The notes under the pieces: generated by a model | The model's database searches: none | The model's input: only the letters and a program-made list of their open reading frames with translations | Told to the model about the DNA's origin: nothing | Assembly (NCBI RefSeq): GCF_000497245.1 | Contig: NZ_AWTC01000001.1 | Location: 422,411-486,410, forward strand | Origin: Sporolactobacillus laevolacticus DSM 442 | Lineage (GTDB): Bacteria; Bacillota; Bacilli; Bacillales; Sporolactobacillaceae | Length of the DNA: 64,000 bases | Direction of reading: 5' to 3' | Made by a program: the position numbers and the translations under genes | In this document: positions 18,522 through 28,228 of the stretch, piece after piece | Layout of the letters: every line of letters begins with the position of its first letter | How positions within the stretch are numbered: the stretch's first letter is position 1

Positions 18522-19490
18522 ATGACGGAACAAAAATGGCCGGTTCATTTTGGACCGGATAAAAGATATTATTCCTGGAATTCCTATCTCAGGAGAAAGT
18601 TTGGAAGCAAGGTTTTTAAAGTGCCGCTTGACGGCGGATTCGACTGTCCTAACCGTGACGGCAAAGTCGCCTGGGGCGGATGCACATTCTGCAGTCAAAA
18701 AGGTTCAGGAGACTTTGCAGGCAACCGTCGAGACGACCTCATCACACAATTCAACACGATCAAAAAACAGATGAAAACGAAATGGCCGCATGCGGACAAA
18801 TATCTCGGTTATTTTCAGGCGTTTACGAATACATACGCGCCAGTTGACGTGCTTCGGGAGAGTTATGAAGTAATCCTTGAGCAGGAAGGTGTCGTTGGAC
18901 TCTCTATTGCAACTCGCCCCGACTGCCTGCCCGACGATGTGGTCGACTATCTCGCCGAACTAAATAACCGAACGTTTCTCTGGCTGGAACTTGGCTTGCA
19001 AACCGTTCATGATGAAACCGGACGCCTGATCAACCGCGCCCATGATTTCGATTGCTTTTTGGAAGGTGTAGAAAAACTTCGTCGCCACCAGATTCCCGTC
19101 TGTGTCCATATTATTGACGGCTTGCCGCGTGAGACACCGGAAATGATGCTGCAAACCGCTAAAGCAGTTGCCGATCTCGATGTTCAAGGTATCAAGATTC
19201 ATCTCCTTCATTTGCTGAAAAAGACAGCAATGGTGAAGCAGTACGAGAAGGGACTGCTTCAGTTCCTTGATTTCAATACTTACGTCAATCTTGTCTGCGA
19301 CCAGTTGGAAATCCTTCCCCCGGAGATGGTGATCCATAGATTAACAGGAGACGGTCCGGCCGACCTGATGATCGGCCCAATGTGGAGCCTCAACAAATGG
19401 GAAGTACTTGACGCCATAGATGACGAACTGGCGAGACGGGACAGCTGGCAAGGAAAGTATGCACAACCATCAGTCCGACGACCAATATAA
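18522..19490 (+). CDS. ytqA: Radical SAM protein YtqA (TIGR01212 family)
   Basis: This 322-aa radical SAM protein belongs to the YtqA/YhcC family. Its cysteines lie in CPNRDGKVAWGGCTFC, the extended spacing typical of this family. Further markers are GLSIATRPDCLPDDV and the motif LQTVHDETGRLINRAHD. The substrate is not known with certainty. AAAGGAG precedes the ATG. Its stop is two bases from that of the convergent ytpB. The ytqB methyltransferase that usually follows is absent. Confidence 0.92.
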   Translation: MTEQKWPVHFGPDKRYYSWNSYLRRKFGSKVFKVPLDGGFDCPNRDGKVAWGGCTFCSQKGSGDFAGNRRDDLITQFNTIKKQMKTKWPHADKYLGYFQAFTNTYAPVDVLRESYEVILEQEGVVGLSIATRPDCLPDDVVDYLAELNNRTFLWLELGLQTVHDETGRLINRAHDFDCFLEGVEKLRRHQIPVCVHIIDGLPRETPEMMLQTAKAVADLDVQGIKIHLLHLLKKTAMVKQYEKGLLQFLDFNTYVNLVCDQLEILPPEMVIHRLTGDGPADLMIGPMWSLNKWEVLDAIDDELARRDSWQGKYAQPSVRRPI

Positions 19491-19492
19491 AC

Positions 19493-20560
19493 TTAAATGC
19501 TTTGTCTGATTCGGCGATACAGCCAGCCATTGATAAAGAAAAACAGGCCGCTTCCACCTGATCTGGTAATTAATTTTCTGGCAAGCACACGAACATTGCG
19601 CTGCCTGGCCACTTTTTGATCAGCTAGATAGACACCAAGAAGGCCGCGATTAATCATCTTGTGAAAATTTTTGTCGGGCATATGTTCAATCGCCGTATCT
19701 GCCTCTTCAATGAAATGTTTAAAGCGATTGATCATTTCTTCCTCATTACGATAGTAGAAACAGAAATTCAGATCGCCTTCAACTCGGTCCTCCTCCTGAT
19801 CGATGAAATAATCCATCAAGATGTGCAGTCCCTGTACCCATGGAAAATAACTGTCTTTGATCCGGTTAACAAGCTGCGCCATTTCATCGCCACGTGAAGC
19901 CGCATAAGAAACGATGCAGAAGATGCCCAGTGTTGAACCAGAGCATGCGGCAAACTCATACCAGCTCATCTCAGGGAGATGAGCTTTATTTTTTTTAAAC
20001 CAAGCGATAAGTCTTGGGACGCGCTGATCCTTCTTTACATGCTTGTACACCTGAAGATCGCAATAAAATCCGGCCAGCTCATGAAGAGCCGGTTGGATGA
20101 TCTGGAACGCCGGCAATTGAGCCAGCACATGCTGACACGTCGATACGAGCCCCTGAAGATAGCCTCCATCCGCGCGGTTTTCACGAAGCTTGTAATAATC
20201 ATCAGCTGCCGCACCTGGGGTCAGCGCCTTCATCATCGACTGATGAAGGCAGCGAAAATCGGCCGGATCTAATGACACACTTCGATCACATAAATTGTCC
20301 AGGTAATCACTGATTGTCTGATAGGCGACGATAAAAGAGACTACTTCCTGTAAGTGTTCACCAGCTAAAAGACTGTAAATCGCTCCGCCTTCACAATGAA
20401 AAGTCTTGGTCTCTATACTCGCCAGCGCTTGCCGACGCAATTCCGGATCAGGAATTTCAAGCGCTTTCTGTTTCCATTTCTCAAGTTCGCTATGCACACA
20501 GGGAAGCACTTTCCTGTAAATTTGAGCCATTAGTTTGATCGGTCTTGATGGCACTGTCAT
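19493..20560 (-). CDS. ytpB: Tetraprenyl-beta-curcumene synthase (DUF2600, YtpB)
   Basis: This 355-aa DUF2600 protein is likely the unusual terpene synthase that converts C35 polyprenyl diphosphate to tetraprenyl-beta-curcumene, the precursor of the spore lipid sporulenol. Helical stretches such as TFHCEGGAIYSLLAG and VSFIVAYQTISDYLDNLCDR carry acidic residues that could bind Mg-diphosphate. GGGAGGT gives six-base spacing to the ATG used (MTVPSRP). The ytpA hydrolase partner seen in B. subtilis is not adjacent. Confidence 0.9.
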   Translation of the reverse strand: MTVPSRPIKLMAQIYRKVLPCVHSELEKWKQKALEIPDPELRRQALASIETKTFHCEGGAIYSLLAGEHLQEVVSFIVAYQTISDYLDNLCDRSVSLDPADFRCLHQSMMKALTPGAAADDYYKLRENRADGGYLQGLVSTCQHVLAQLPAFQIIQPALHELAGFYCDLQVYKHVKKDQRVPRLIAWFKKNKAHLPEMSWYEFAACSGSTLGIFCIVSYAASRGDEMAQLVNRIKDSYFPWVQGLHILMDYFIDQEEDRVEGDLNFCFYYRNEEEMINRFKHFIEEADTAIEHMPDKNFHKMINRGLLGVYLADQKVARQRNVRVLARKLITRSGGSGLFFFINGWLYRRIRQSI

Positions 20561-20685
20561 TGACATACCTCCCATTATAGCCGCTTAAGGCATCGAAATA
20601 CCCCATTATTTCAAACGTCCGTCTTTTACTCTAACATGACTTATTATAGCAAACGACGCGTACACTTATGCGATCTCGGACACTA

Positions 20686-20735
20686 AAAAAATCGCTTTTC
20701 AATGCCCTATGAGCAAGAAAAACGATTTTAATAAA
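20686..20735 (-). terminator. Terminator of metK
   Basis: AAAATCG and CGATTTT with further pairing inside, followed by a T-run on the minus strand, six bases after the metK stop. Confidence 0.8.
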
Positions 20736-20741
20736 ACATTT

Positions 20742-21962
20742 TTAATTTGCTTGAGAACCAGAGAGAATCTGTTGCTTCAGCAAGTCTGCCTTATCTGTCT
20801 TCTCCCACGGCAACTCAATATCTGTTCGGCCAAAGTGCCCGTATGCTGCTGTCTGGCGATAGATCGGTTTGCGTAGGTCCAGCATGTTGATGATGCCGGC
20901 TGGCCTGAGATCAAAATTATGACGAATTAATTGAACAAGCTGTTCTTCGCTGGCTTTGCCTGTGCCGAATGTATCGACGGAAATGGATACAGGCTGAGCA
21001 ACACCGATCGCATAGGCCAATTGAACTTCACATTTCTCAGCCAGTTTCGCTGCCACGATATTTTTTGCAACATATCTTGCCGCGTACGATGCTGAACGGT
21101 CTACCTTTGTCGCATCTTTTCCTGAGAATGCACCGCCGCCATGACGAGCATAGCCGCCATATGTGTCTACAATGATTTTTCTTCCGGTAAGTCCCGCATC
21201 CCCTTGTGGTCCGCCAATGACAAATCGGCCGGTTGGATTAATGAAGAATTTCGTCTTATTATCGATTAGTCCTGCCGGAACAGTTGGCTTAATCACAAAT
21301 TCATGAAGATCCTTCTTGATTTGCGACTCCGTAACATCAGGATCATGCTGAGCCGAAATAACAATCGTATCGATACGTTCCGGATGGCCTTGTTCATCGT
21401 ATTCAACCGTTACCTGAGTTTTTCCGTCCGGACGGAGATAACTAATGGTCTTGTCTTTACGGACATCCGCCAACCTCTTTGCCAGTTTGTGCGCAAGTGA
21501 AACGGGAAGTGGCATTAGTTCAGGTGTCTCGTTAACAGCAAAGCCAAACATGAGCCCTTGGTCACCCGCACCAATCGCTTCAATCTGATCATCGGTCATT
21601 GTTCCCTCTCGCGCTTCAAGTGCCTTGTCGACACCTTGTGCGATGTCCGCTGACTGCTCTTCGATTGAGGTCAGGATCGCGCAGTTTGATGCATCAAATC
21701 CGTATTTCGCATTGTCGTAGCCAATATCCTGAATCGTCTGGCGAACGACTTTCGGTATATCCACATAAGTGGAGGTCGAGATTTCACCTGTCACTAGGAC
21801 AAGTCCAGTGTTGACCACTGTTTCACAAGCCACCCTGGCATTTGGATCTCCTTTTAGGATTTCATCAAGAATAGCATCTGAAATCTGGTCGCAGATCTTA
21901 TCCGGATGACCTTCTGTTACCGATTCGGAAGTGAACAATCGTCTTGAATACTTCTTCGTCAT
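20742..21962 (-). CDS. metK: S-adenosylmethionine synthetase
   Basis: This 406-aa enzyme makes SAM from methionine and ATP. The motifs [19 protein letters not shown] and GGGAFSGKD are intact. GCAGGGTG precedes the ATG. It lies behind a SAM-I riboswitch and is divergent from pckA, the same arrangement as in B. subtilis. Confidence 0.97.
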   Translation of the reverse strand: MTKKYSRRLFTSESVTEGHPDKICDQISDAILDEILKGDPNARVACETVVNTGLVLVTGEISTSTYVDIPKVVRQTIQDIGYDNAKYGFDASNCAILTSIEEQSADIAQGVDKALEAREGTMTDDQIEAIGAGDQGLMFGFAVNETPELMPLPVSLAHKLAKRLADVRKDKTISYLRPDGKTQVTVEYDEQGHPERIDTIVISAQHDPDVTESQIKKDLHEFVIKPTVPAGLIDNKTKFFINPTGRFVIGGPQGDAGLTGRKIIVDTYGGYARHGGGAFSGKDATKVDRSASYAARYVAKNIVAAKLAEKCEVQLAYAIGVAQPVSISVDTFGTGKASEEQLVQLIRHNFDLRPAGIINMLDLRKPIYRQTAAYGHFGRTDIELPWEKTDKADLLKQQILSGSQAN

Positions 21963-22043
21963 TTTTCTTCACCCTGCCTTTCAAACATTATATACAAAAT
22001 GGTGTCAACGGTACTCGATCCCTCTGCTTTTGTTTTCAAGGCA

Positions 22044-22217
22044 TGAAAAAAGCCCGCTCCAAATTAAGGATAGGCCGATTCTTATCGCGCGCCTCTTATT
22101 ATCAGAAGAAAGAGCGTAACCTTCCCTTTTCTCTGCAGGTTAGCACCGTGCCGCTATTCGACCGGTTGCCGGGCTTCATCGGGCCTGTCCCTCTGCCTAC
22201 TCGGAATAAGAGCAGCC
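22044..22217 (-). promoter_or_regulatory. SAM-I riboswitch (S-box) of metK
   Basis: On the minus strand the leader reads CTTATTCCGAG, then GAGGGAC, GGCCCGATGAAGCCCGGCAA and GGTGCTAA, the conserved S-box core. It ends in an imperfect hairpin with GGGCTTTTTT. SAM binding should terminate metK transcription. Confidence 0.95.
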
Positions 22218-22230
22218 GTATATAAAACCC

Positions 22231-22259
22231 ATCATACCGCAGGGAATTAAAACTGTCAA
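22231..22259 (-). promoter_or_regulatory. SigA promoter of metK
   Basis: TTGACA (22254-22259) and TATGAT (22231-22236) with a 17-base spacer, directly upstream of the S-box. Confidence 0.85.
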
Positions 22260-22368
22260 CGAATGGTACATTTAATATACCTTCTTTTCACACCGTAAAC
22301 AAAAATTATTTCATGTTGTGAAATCGTTGAATCATGATTAAAATATTAGTAGGTTACATTTACAAAAT

Positions 22369-22379
22369 TGTGCTATACA
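22369..22379 (+). promoter_or_regulatory. Possible CcpN operator of pckA
   Basis: TGTGCTATACA matches the CcpN pattern TRTGHYATAYW at every position and overlaps the likely pckA promoter region. CcpN represses gluconeogenic genes, including pckA, in B. subtilis. No ccpN gene is in the window. Confidence 0.45.
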
Positions 22380-22422
22380 GTATTGAATGAGTGAACAATT
22401 TATTGAAGAAAGGGTTGTTATC

Positions 22423-24006
22423 ATGAATCAAATATTTTCAGAAACACCCATCTCTGAATTGCTCGAAGCAGGAAATACATTAACTAACCTATCTGTACCG
22501 GAACTTATTGAACATGCGGTGAGAAAAAATGAAGGCGTTCTCACAGAAACCGGTGCTTTAGCCGTGACTACCGGAAAATACACAGGAAGATCGCCAAAAG
22601 ACAAATTCTTTGTGAAAGATGCCCTGACAAAAGAGAAAGTGGATTGGAACCGAAATCAGTCAGTTAGCGAATCAACATTTTTAAACCTTTATCAAAAACT
22701 AGTGAACTATTTAAGTGAAAAAAGCGTCAACTATGTTTTTAAAGGATTTGCGGGGAGCGATCTGGAACATAGGCTTGCGATTCAAGTTGTGAATGAGTAT
22801 GCCTGGCAGAATCTTTTTTGCACCCAATTATTTATCAAACCGTCAGCATTCGAACTGAAACACCACAAGGCAGCATTTACCGTGTTTTCAGCGCCTGGAT
22901 TCAAAGCGGATCCAATAATTGACGGTACAAACTCCGAGGCTTTTATCATTATTTCCATGGCACATCGCGTCGTCCTGATTGGCGGTACTGAATACAGTGG
23001 GGAAATTAAAAAAGCCATTTTCACAATCATGAATTACATGCTTCCACAGAATGGCATCATGCCGATGCATTGTTCGGCTAACCAGGGCAGTGACGGACAA
23101 GTCGCCTTATTCTTCGGACTTTCCGGAACCGGTAAGACGACTCTTTCCAATACACCTGAACGTTGTCTAATTGGCGATGATGAGCATGGTTGGTCAAAGA
23201 ATGGCGTGTTTAATATTGAAGGGGGCTGTTATGCCAAAACCTTCAAGCTGTCTCAGGAAAAGGAACCGCAGATTTATGACAGTATACGATTTGGAGCAGT
23301 ACTTGAAAATGTTGCTGTTATAAAAGAAAGCCGCAAACCCGATTATGATAACGGAGTTTTAACTGAAAACGCCCGTGCTGCCTATCCTATGAGCCATGTT
23401 GCCGGTGCTCTTATTCCAAGTACCGGAGGCCACCCGAGCGCAATTATTTTTCTGACGGCCGACGCGTTCGGCGTTCTGCCTCCGATCAGTCGGCTTACAC
23501 CAGAACAAGCAATGTACCATTTTCTTTCCGGTTACACGAGCAAGCTTGCCGGAACAGAACGAGGCGTTGTTGATCCTGAAGCTACTTTTTCCACCTGCTT
23601 TGGTGCTCCGTTCATGCCGCTTCCGGCAGTCAAATATGCTAAGCTTTTAGGACATTTTATCAAAGAAAATAATGTAAGCGCTTTTCTTGTTAACACCGGT
23701 TGGACCGGCGGCCCGTATGGCATCGGAAAACGGATGGACCTCTCCTATACAAGGCATATAATCCAGGCCGCTTTAGATGGCCGGCTAGATCGACAGGACA
23801 CCTATACCGATCCCATTTTTGGACTCCATATCCCGAAGTCCTGTCCTGGAGTTCCCGATCAGGTACTCATGCCTTGGCAGACATGGTCGAACAAAGCGAA
23901 CTATGAAAGACAGGCAAAGGAGCTGGCTGAACAATTTAAGAATAATTTTAAGCGTTTCTCAGAAGTGCCTGAAACGATTCACAGCGCCGGACCAACAGGT
24001 CTTTAA
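22423..24006 (+). CDS. pckA: Phosphoenolpyruvate carboxykinase (ATP)
   Basis: This 527-aa gluconeogenic enzyme converts oxaloacetate and ATP to phosphoenolpyruvate. The P-loop [11 protein letters not shown], the preceding motif [10 protein letters not shown] and the metal site region [10 protein letters not shown] are all present. The start chosen ([10 protein letters not shown]) follows AAAGGG and gives the exact B. subtilis length; an ATG 36 bases upstream is less likely. Confidence 0.97.
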   Translation: MNQIFSETPISELLEAGNTLTNLSVPELIEHAVRKNEGVLTETGALAVTTGKYTGRSPKDKFFVKDALTKEKVDWNRNQSVSESTFLNLYQKLVNYLSEKSVNYVFKGFAGSDLEHRLAIQVVNEYAWQNLFCTQLFIKPSAFELKHHKAAFTVFSAPGFKADPIIDGTNSEAFIIISMAHRVVLIGGTEYSGEIKKAIFTIMNYMLPQNGIMPMHCSANQGSDGQVALFFGLSGTGKTTLSNTPERCLIGDDEHGWSKNGVFNIEGGCYAKTFKLSQEKEPQIYDSIRFGAVLENVAVIKESRKPDYDNGVLTENARAAYPMSHVAGALIPSTGGHPSAIIFLTADAFGVLPPISRLTPEQAMYHFLSGYTSKLAGTERGVVDPEATFSTCFGAPFMPLPAVKYAKLLGHFIKENNVSAFLVNTGWTGGPYGIGKRMDLSYTRHIIQAALDGRLDRQDTYTDPIFGLHIPKSCPGVPDQVLMPWQTWSNKANYERQAKELAEQFKNNFKRFSEVPETIHSAGPTGL

Positions 24007-24029
24007 AAAGGCTCTATGCATTTAGCGAG

Positions 24030-24120
24030 CCAGGCGGGATACCACAGCAATACCCGCGCAAGAAAGCTCGCGGAACGGGAGCGAATGTCGCGTTGATCAA
24101 CACGATCCAATAACAGAACA
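24030..24120 (+). repeat. Degenerate Bacillaceae palindromic repeat, copy 2
   Basis: Contains GCGGGATACC, CTCGCGGAACGGGAGCGAA and TGTCGCGTTGATCAACACGA. The last block recurs near 58620, and ATCCAATAACAGAAC matches the copy at 11760. Confidence 0.65.
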
Positions 24121-24132
24121 GAAAAAAAAGAT

Positions 24133-24169
24133 AACAGGCTTCCCATTAAAGTGGGAAGCCTGTTTTTGT
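24133..24169 (+). terminator. Terminator of pckA
   Basis: A perfect 13-bp stem (AACAGGCTTCCCA with TGGGAAGCCTGTT) ends in a T-run. Confidence 0.92.
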
Positions 24170-24183
24170 GGCGGCACCATCAG

Positions 24184-24687
24184 TTAGACGGATAGCTCAG
24201 ACACAGGAATCCATTGTTGCTGTCGAATTGCTCGCATCGATCTAGCCAGCACTTGATCTTTCATTAAGAAACTGTATTGTTTCTTTTCTCTTATGGTTTC
24301 CGGTAAATTGCTGACAAACCTCGGTCCATCTGTTTCCATGTAATCTGGCTTTAAAACAATCTGGTCGATTTCCGCATAATAAATATTCTTAACAATCTTC
24401 TCGTTTCTTCCATCAACCTGATATTGACCAATAAAATAAAGGTGGGCAATGCGAGCCCCCGTCTCTTCGAAAACTTCTCTTCTGGCCGCATCTTCCGCGC
24501 GTTCGCCTTCCTCCACTTTCCCGCCTGGGAACTCAAGACCTCGTCTGGAATGGAGAGTAAGCAGCCATTGCCGATGAAAACGGCAGACAACCCATACATG
24601 TTTCGGTCGTTCTGAGAATGGCGAAGAAGAAAGTGCTAATGTCACCCTATTTCCGTAGAAATCATGAAACGTCTGAAACTCTTCCAA
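24184..24687 (-). CDS. ytkD: Nudix hydrolase YtkD (nucleoside triphosphate pyrophosphohydrolase)
   Basis: This 167-aa Nudix enzyme is related to the 8-oxo-dGTPase YtkD. The Nudix box starts GGKVEEGERAEDAARREV and continues FEETGA. The N-terminal segment PKHVWVVCRF and the C-terminal FLMKDQV match the family. I chose the TTG at 24687 because GCGGAGGTGAG lies about nine bases upstream; the longer ATG form would put that site inside the coding region. Confidence 0.9.
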   Translation of the reverse strand: MEEFQTFHDFYGNRVTLALSSSPFSERPKHVWVVCRFHRQWLLTLHSRRGLEFPGGKVEEGERAEDAARREVFEETGARIAHLYFIGQYQVDGRNEKIVKNIYYAEIDQIVLKPDYMETDGPRFVSNLPETIREKKQYSFLMKDQVLARSMRAIRQQQWIPVSELSV

Positions 24688-24780
24688 CCGATCCTCACCT
24701 CCGCAACACCATCCGCTTTTGCGGATTTCCAAACCTATTTTACCAAATTTTTTTCTCTTTGCCTTTTAACTCATGTAAAT

Positions 24781-24957
24781 TCAACCGATATCTTCATTGC
24801 GTTCCTTTTGATATCGTTTCCATTCGTGTTCAAGTTCGGAAAGCGTCCATTCATTCAAACGGTCGGACTCCCTCGTCACAAAATTTTGTTTTAAGACGTG
24901 GATCAAATACTTTTTTCGATTTTCAACCGCTCTTCTCAACAAATTAATATGATTCAT
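24781..24957 (-). CDS. Small FbpA-like (Fur-regulated basic protein A family) protein
   Basis: This is a 58-aa basic protein. The N-terminal NLLRRAVENRKKYLIHVLK and the C-terminal LNEWTLSELEHEWKRYQK fit the FbpA family, small proteins linked in B. subtilis to the iron-sparing response. The only ATG has no good ribosome site of its own. It overlaps the end of a 22-codon upstream frame that does (TTG at 25010-25012 after AAAGGAGG), so translation may be coupled. No obvious Fur box was found, but a cre-like box and TATAAT lie upstream. Confidence 0.62.
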   Translation of the reverse strand: MNHINLLRRAVENRKKYLIHVLKQNFVTRESDRLNEWTLSELEHEWKRYQKERNEDIG

Positions 24958-25153
24958 GAATGTACGGAATTGACGAAAAGTAAACGGTTACATTGTTTGG
25001 CTTTTCGAACAACCCTTCCTCCTTTCAACACGATAATGTCTAGCTCGAATATGAGCTTAGTAAGCAGCAAGTTCTCCCGAATGCTTTTGATGAATGAATG
25101 AATGATTGATCACATAACTCTAATATGAACGACTATCCATGTTTTTAAACATT

Positions 25154-25176
25154 ATTATACAATAAAAACGCTTTCA
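25154..25176 (-). promoter_or_regulatory. cre-like box with -10 upstream of FbpA-like gene
   Basis: TGAAAGCGTTTTTA (25163-25176, minus strand) matches 13 of 14 positions of the CcpA cre consensus. It sits directly before TATAAT (25154-25159). No strong -35 is present. Confidence 0.5.
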
Positions 25177-25302
25177 ATTCTTCGATTAATGAAAAAAATT
25201 AAATCTGATTGACCATTAATATTTTTGTATTTTATGTTTTGAAACTCAAAAATGTGGCAATAATATGAATAACCCTAACCCCAATTCACTTTTTTTGATT
25301 GA

Positions 25303-25334
25303 ATCCGCATCGAATTGCGGATTTTTTTTTTGCA
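25303..25334 (+). terminator. Orphan terminator upstream of peroxiredoxin gene
   Basis: AATCCGCA and TGCGGATT form a hairpin followed by a long T-run on the plus strand. No plus-strand gene lies upstream. A TTGACC-like -35 near 25209 could start a short RNA that ends here. The stretch 24958-25421 otherwise holds only the upstream frame and the cre box. Confidence 0.7.
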
Positions 25335-25421
25335 CGAAAAAATACTTAATCATTAGAAATCCACTATGATTTTATGTATTATAGATTTATTAATTATTAC
25401 GATCTGGGAGGATACAAATAA

Positions 25422-26066
25422 ATGGCTACATTAGTTGATGATATCAACGAATATAAGTCCTCGTTTAATAAGAAAGCATCACTTGAAAAGCAGAAACTCT
25501 ATGCTCAGGCAATAAAGGAATTGGAAGCATCCGGCGTTGCACAAGGGCTTAAAACTGGCGATCATGCGCCGAACTTTACGCTTCCGGATGCGACAGGTAA
25601 AATTGTTTCACTGTCTGAAACACTGACAAAAAGTCCGGTCATTCTGACGTTTTATCGTGGCGGGTGGTGCCCGTACTGTAACCTTGAACTCAGGGCTTAT
25701 CAGAGAGCATTGCCCGAGATTAGAGAAGCCGGTGCAAAGCTGATCGCGGTTAGTCCACAGACACCAGACGCTTCCTTAACCACTAAGAAAAAGGACGAAT
25801 TGGAATTTACTGTTTTGAGTGACGTGGGTGGAAAAGTCGCACATCACTATGATCTTGTCTTTAAGTTACAGGATTATTTGATTGATTTGTACAAACAATC
25901 CGGATTGGATGTACCGGCGCATAACGGCAATAATACATGGGAACTTCCAAAACCGGCCACATTTGTTATTGATCAGCACGGAACGATTGTCTTTGCCCAT
26001 GTGGATTCAGATTATAGAAATCGAACAGAACCATCCGAAGTAATCAAAATTGTGAAGGGCTTATAA
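25422..26066 (+). CDS. AhpC/TSA family peroxiredoxin-like protein
   Basis: This 214-aa thioredoxin-fold protein starts its core with GDHAPNFTLPDATGKIVSL. Its redox motif is GGWCPYC, a CxxC arrangement rather than the single cysteine PxxxTxxC of typical AhpC. The C-terminal PATFVIDQHGTIVFAHVD is the usual strand-cis-Pro region. It probably reduces peroxides or disulfides in the cytoplasm. GGGAGG precedes the ATG. It stands alone. Confidence 0.88.
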   Translation: MATLVDDINEYKSSFNKKASLEKQKLYAQAIKELEASGVAQGLKTGDHAPNFTLPDATGKIVSLSETLTKSPVILTFYRGGWCPYCNLELRAYQRALPEIREAGAKLIAVSPQTPDASLTTKKKDELEFTVLSDVGGKVAHHYDLVFKLQDYLIDLYKQSGLDVPAHNGNNTWELPKPATFVIDQHGTIVFAHVDSDYRNRTEPSEVIKIVKGL

Positions 26067-26098
26067 CTAGATTTTAAAAATTAGTACATAAAGTGAAA

Positions 26099-26125
26099 AG
26101 GGCATCGAAAACGGATGCCTTTTTG
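26099..26125 (+). terminator. Terminator of peroxiredoxin gene
   Basis: GGCATC and GATGCC with loop GAAAACG, then TTTTT. Confidence 0.88.
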
Positions 26126-26244
26126 TTATGAAATAATTCTTTCCAATAATCACGAATCACCTAATTATCATTAGGTTCTGCACTGCCGAATGCGGGTATT
26201 TTTCTCCCATTCATGAGCATTCCATAATGAAGGCATTAAAATGC

Positions 26245-26958
26245 TCATTGTATATCAATAGGTGAAGATAGTTTATCGTCGTATAAATCAAAAACTAATT
26301 GATTGTTTGTTCCTTTAACTGCATAAAAAACGTCTTTTAACGATAATTTTCTTTTATCTAATTCCTGATATAACCATTCATTGGTAAGTGCGTTTTGTTT
26401 TAAGTTTTTTTCGATGACCTTTCCATCCATGATTAGCTCTACGGGGAACTTTTCTTTTGGTGGTGATGTCATATTAACTAAATCCTTTTTAATTATATTT
26501 TGATAGGGCGTCTTTTTTAACACGGATAAATGTCCATCTGATTCTAAAATAGCGTATTCAACCTCTTCAATGTTAAATATATCTTTCTCTCTGAGTGCCT
26601 GATTTAGAGAGTCCATGGTATATTTTAATGTCTTAAGATTACTTTCGAGTATCTTTCCGTTTTCTATGATTACTGTAGGATCACCGGAAATCCATTTTCT
26701 GGACGCTCTGTTTTTCAAAGCGACTAGTGTGAGAAGTAAGGTAATTAAGCTAAAAACAATGATAGCAGTTAGCATATACACTAACTTTATTTGAAGATTA
26801 AAAGCCATATTTGCTGTAATCGAACCTAACGTAATGGCCGCAATAAAATCATGATAGGTCATTTGTGAAATCATCTGTTTCCCAAGTACATGAGCAATAA
26901 TCATTAGCACAAAAAAGGCTACACTTGTTCTGACGATAATATCTAATAAATCAGGCAT
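26245..26958 (-). CDS. DUF421 (YetF family) membrane protein
   Basis: This 237-aa protein has three N-terminal membrane helices followed by the cytoplasmic YetF domain. Family markers are HVLGKQMISQMTYHDFIAAI, GDPTVIIENGKI and EEVEYAILESDGHLSV. The role is unknown. GGAG lies seven bases before the ATG used; a TTG two codons upstream is possible. It is monocistronic. Confidence 0.88.
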   Translation of the reverse strand: MPDLLDIIVRTSVAFFVLMIIAHVLGKQMISQMTYHDFIAAITLGSITANMAFNLQIKLVYMLTAIIVFSLITLLLTLVALKNRASRKWISGDPTVIIENGKILESNLKTLKYTMDSLNQALREKDIFNIEEVEYAILESDGHLSVLKKTPYQNIIKKDLVNMTSPPKEKFPVELIMDGKVIEKNLKQNALTNEWLYQELDKRKLSLKDVFYAVKGTNNQLVFDLYDDKLSSPIDIQ

Positions 26959-27057
26959 TTTCAAACTCCATGGAATTTTTTCATATTAGTGTATCCACTG
27001 ATCGTTGTAATTAAACCTACGGGTAGCTAATGTCTAAGTGAACACCCGCTAATAAAC

Positions 27058-27098
27058 AAAAAGAACACTGACTTATTTTTAAGCCTAGTGCTCTTTTA
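27058..27098 (-). terminator. Terminator of the nitrilase-family gene
   Basis: An imperfect long stem (AGAGCACT with AGTGTTCT, inner GCTTA with TAAG) is followed by TTTTTG on the minus strand. Confidence 0.75.
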
Positions 27099-27128
27099 GC
27101 TGGAATTGACTATTATTACGTGAATTGT

Positions 27129-28034
27129 TTATTTTCCGTACTGGACATCTTTAATTGAATCCTTAAACATGTCGATATATTTATCAGGTCTCCAGTCCGT
27201 TCCTTCAACAGATGGATTGTTTTTGAACAAAAAGCGAGTAGCCAAAGACAAATCAATCGTAGCAGTAAACATTTCAGATTCATCAGCGACTTCATCCGTA
27301 AATTTATGACCTGCGAAATAGTATGGTTCCCAAGTCTTTCTGCTTGGACCGATGATGCTGCTGCCGCCCCAGAATTCATTATAAAGATCTAAACCGCCCA
27401 AGTTAGCAGAGGCAATATAAATGCCCTCACGGATGACACCCGCTTCCAGTGTCGTTGTGCCCAATCCTTTACCGTGGCACTTAGCAAGCGCAGTACTATT
27501 GATATAAAGCCGACAGCCTTTCGATGCATAATAGCGCATCAATTCAGGGAAACAGTACGAGTCATAACAAATCGCACATCCGATTGGTCCCCATGGTGTC
27601 TCAAGAATAAATGGTTTTTCTCCGCGTTTTGCCCAATTCGGTTCTGGAGCGGGCAAATGCATTTTCCGATACGATCCGACTAAGCCTTCCGGAGAGAAGA
27701 TTGCTAATGAATTATAGAGGATTGATGGATCCGAAGCGTCCTTTTCAGGCATACCAAAAACAGCATAAACCCCATATTGCTGTGTTAATTTTTCGATCTC
27801 ATCAGTTGCTTCACCTGGGATTGTTTCTGAAAGTTTGAACTGCATTTTTTCTTCGAGTGGCTTTTCTGCCTCATCATCATAGCCGGTTAAAGCCATTTCA
27901 GGGAAGACGATAAAATCGCTGCCTCTTTTTGCAGCACTTTCAATATACCCCTTAATGCGGTTCAAGTTCTTCTCTTTATCTCCCCAAACAGCATTGAACG
28001 TAACAACGGATAAATTCATGACATCTTTGATCAC
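27129..28034 (-). CDS. Carbon-nitrogen hydrolase (nitrilase superfamily)
   Basis: This 301-aa enzyme has the Glu-Lys-Cys triad: E in FPEMALTGYDD, K in GSYRKMHLPAPE and C in GCAICYDSYCFPELMRYY. It should hydrolyse a C-N bond of an amide or nitrile, with the substrate unknown. The GTG start is chosen because AAAGGGAGA precedes it; extending to the upstream ATG would put that site inside the protein. It is monocistronic. Confidence 0.88.
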   Translation of the reverse strand: MIKDVMNLSVVTFNAVWGDKEKNLNRIKGYIESAAKRGSDFIVFPEMALTGYDDEAEKPLEEKMQFKLSETIPGEATDEIEKLTQQYGVYAVFGMPEKDASDPSILYNSLAIFSPEGLVGSYRKMHLPAPEPNWAKRGEKPFILETPWGPIGCAICYDSYCFPELMRYYASKGCRLYINSTALAKCHGKGLGTTTLEAGVIREGIYIASANLGGLDLYNEFWGGSSIIGPSRKTWEPYYFAGHKFTDEVADESEMFTATIDLSLATRFLFKNNPSVEGTDWRPDKYIDMFKDSIKDVQYGK

Positions 28035-28194
28035 AAGATCTCTCCCTTTCGGCTGATTTTGTGGATATATGCTATCTAACACGTGGTCTATATTAGCACT
28101 ATTTTCCAAAAAGTAAACTTAATTCACAATTTTGTGTTATATTAATTTACAACTCTCTCATGAACGGCACAACAACTGAATTAGCAAATCCTGA

Positions 28195-28228
28195 AAAAAA
28201 GCCTGAGCGCTCGTACGCTCAGGCTTTA
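28195..28228 (-). terminator. Terminator of tagGH
   Basis: AAAGCCTGAGCG and CGCTCAGGCTTT form a stem followed by a T-run on the minus strand. The stem overlaps the tagH stop codon. Confidence 0.9.

Noticed and set aside
23670..23685. cre-like TGTAAGCGCTTTTC inside pckA
   Set aside because: It matches only 12 of 14 positions and lies deep within the coding region, where the bases encode a conserved part of the enzyme.
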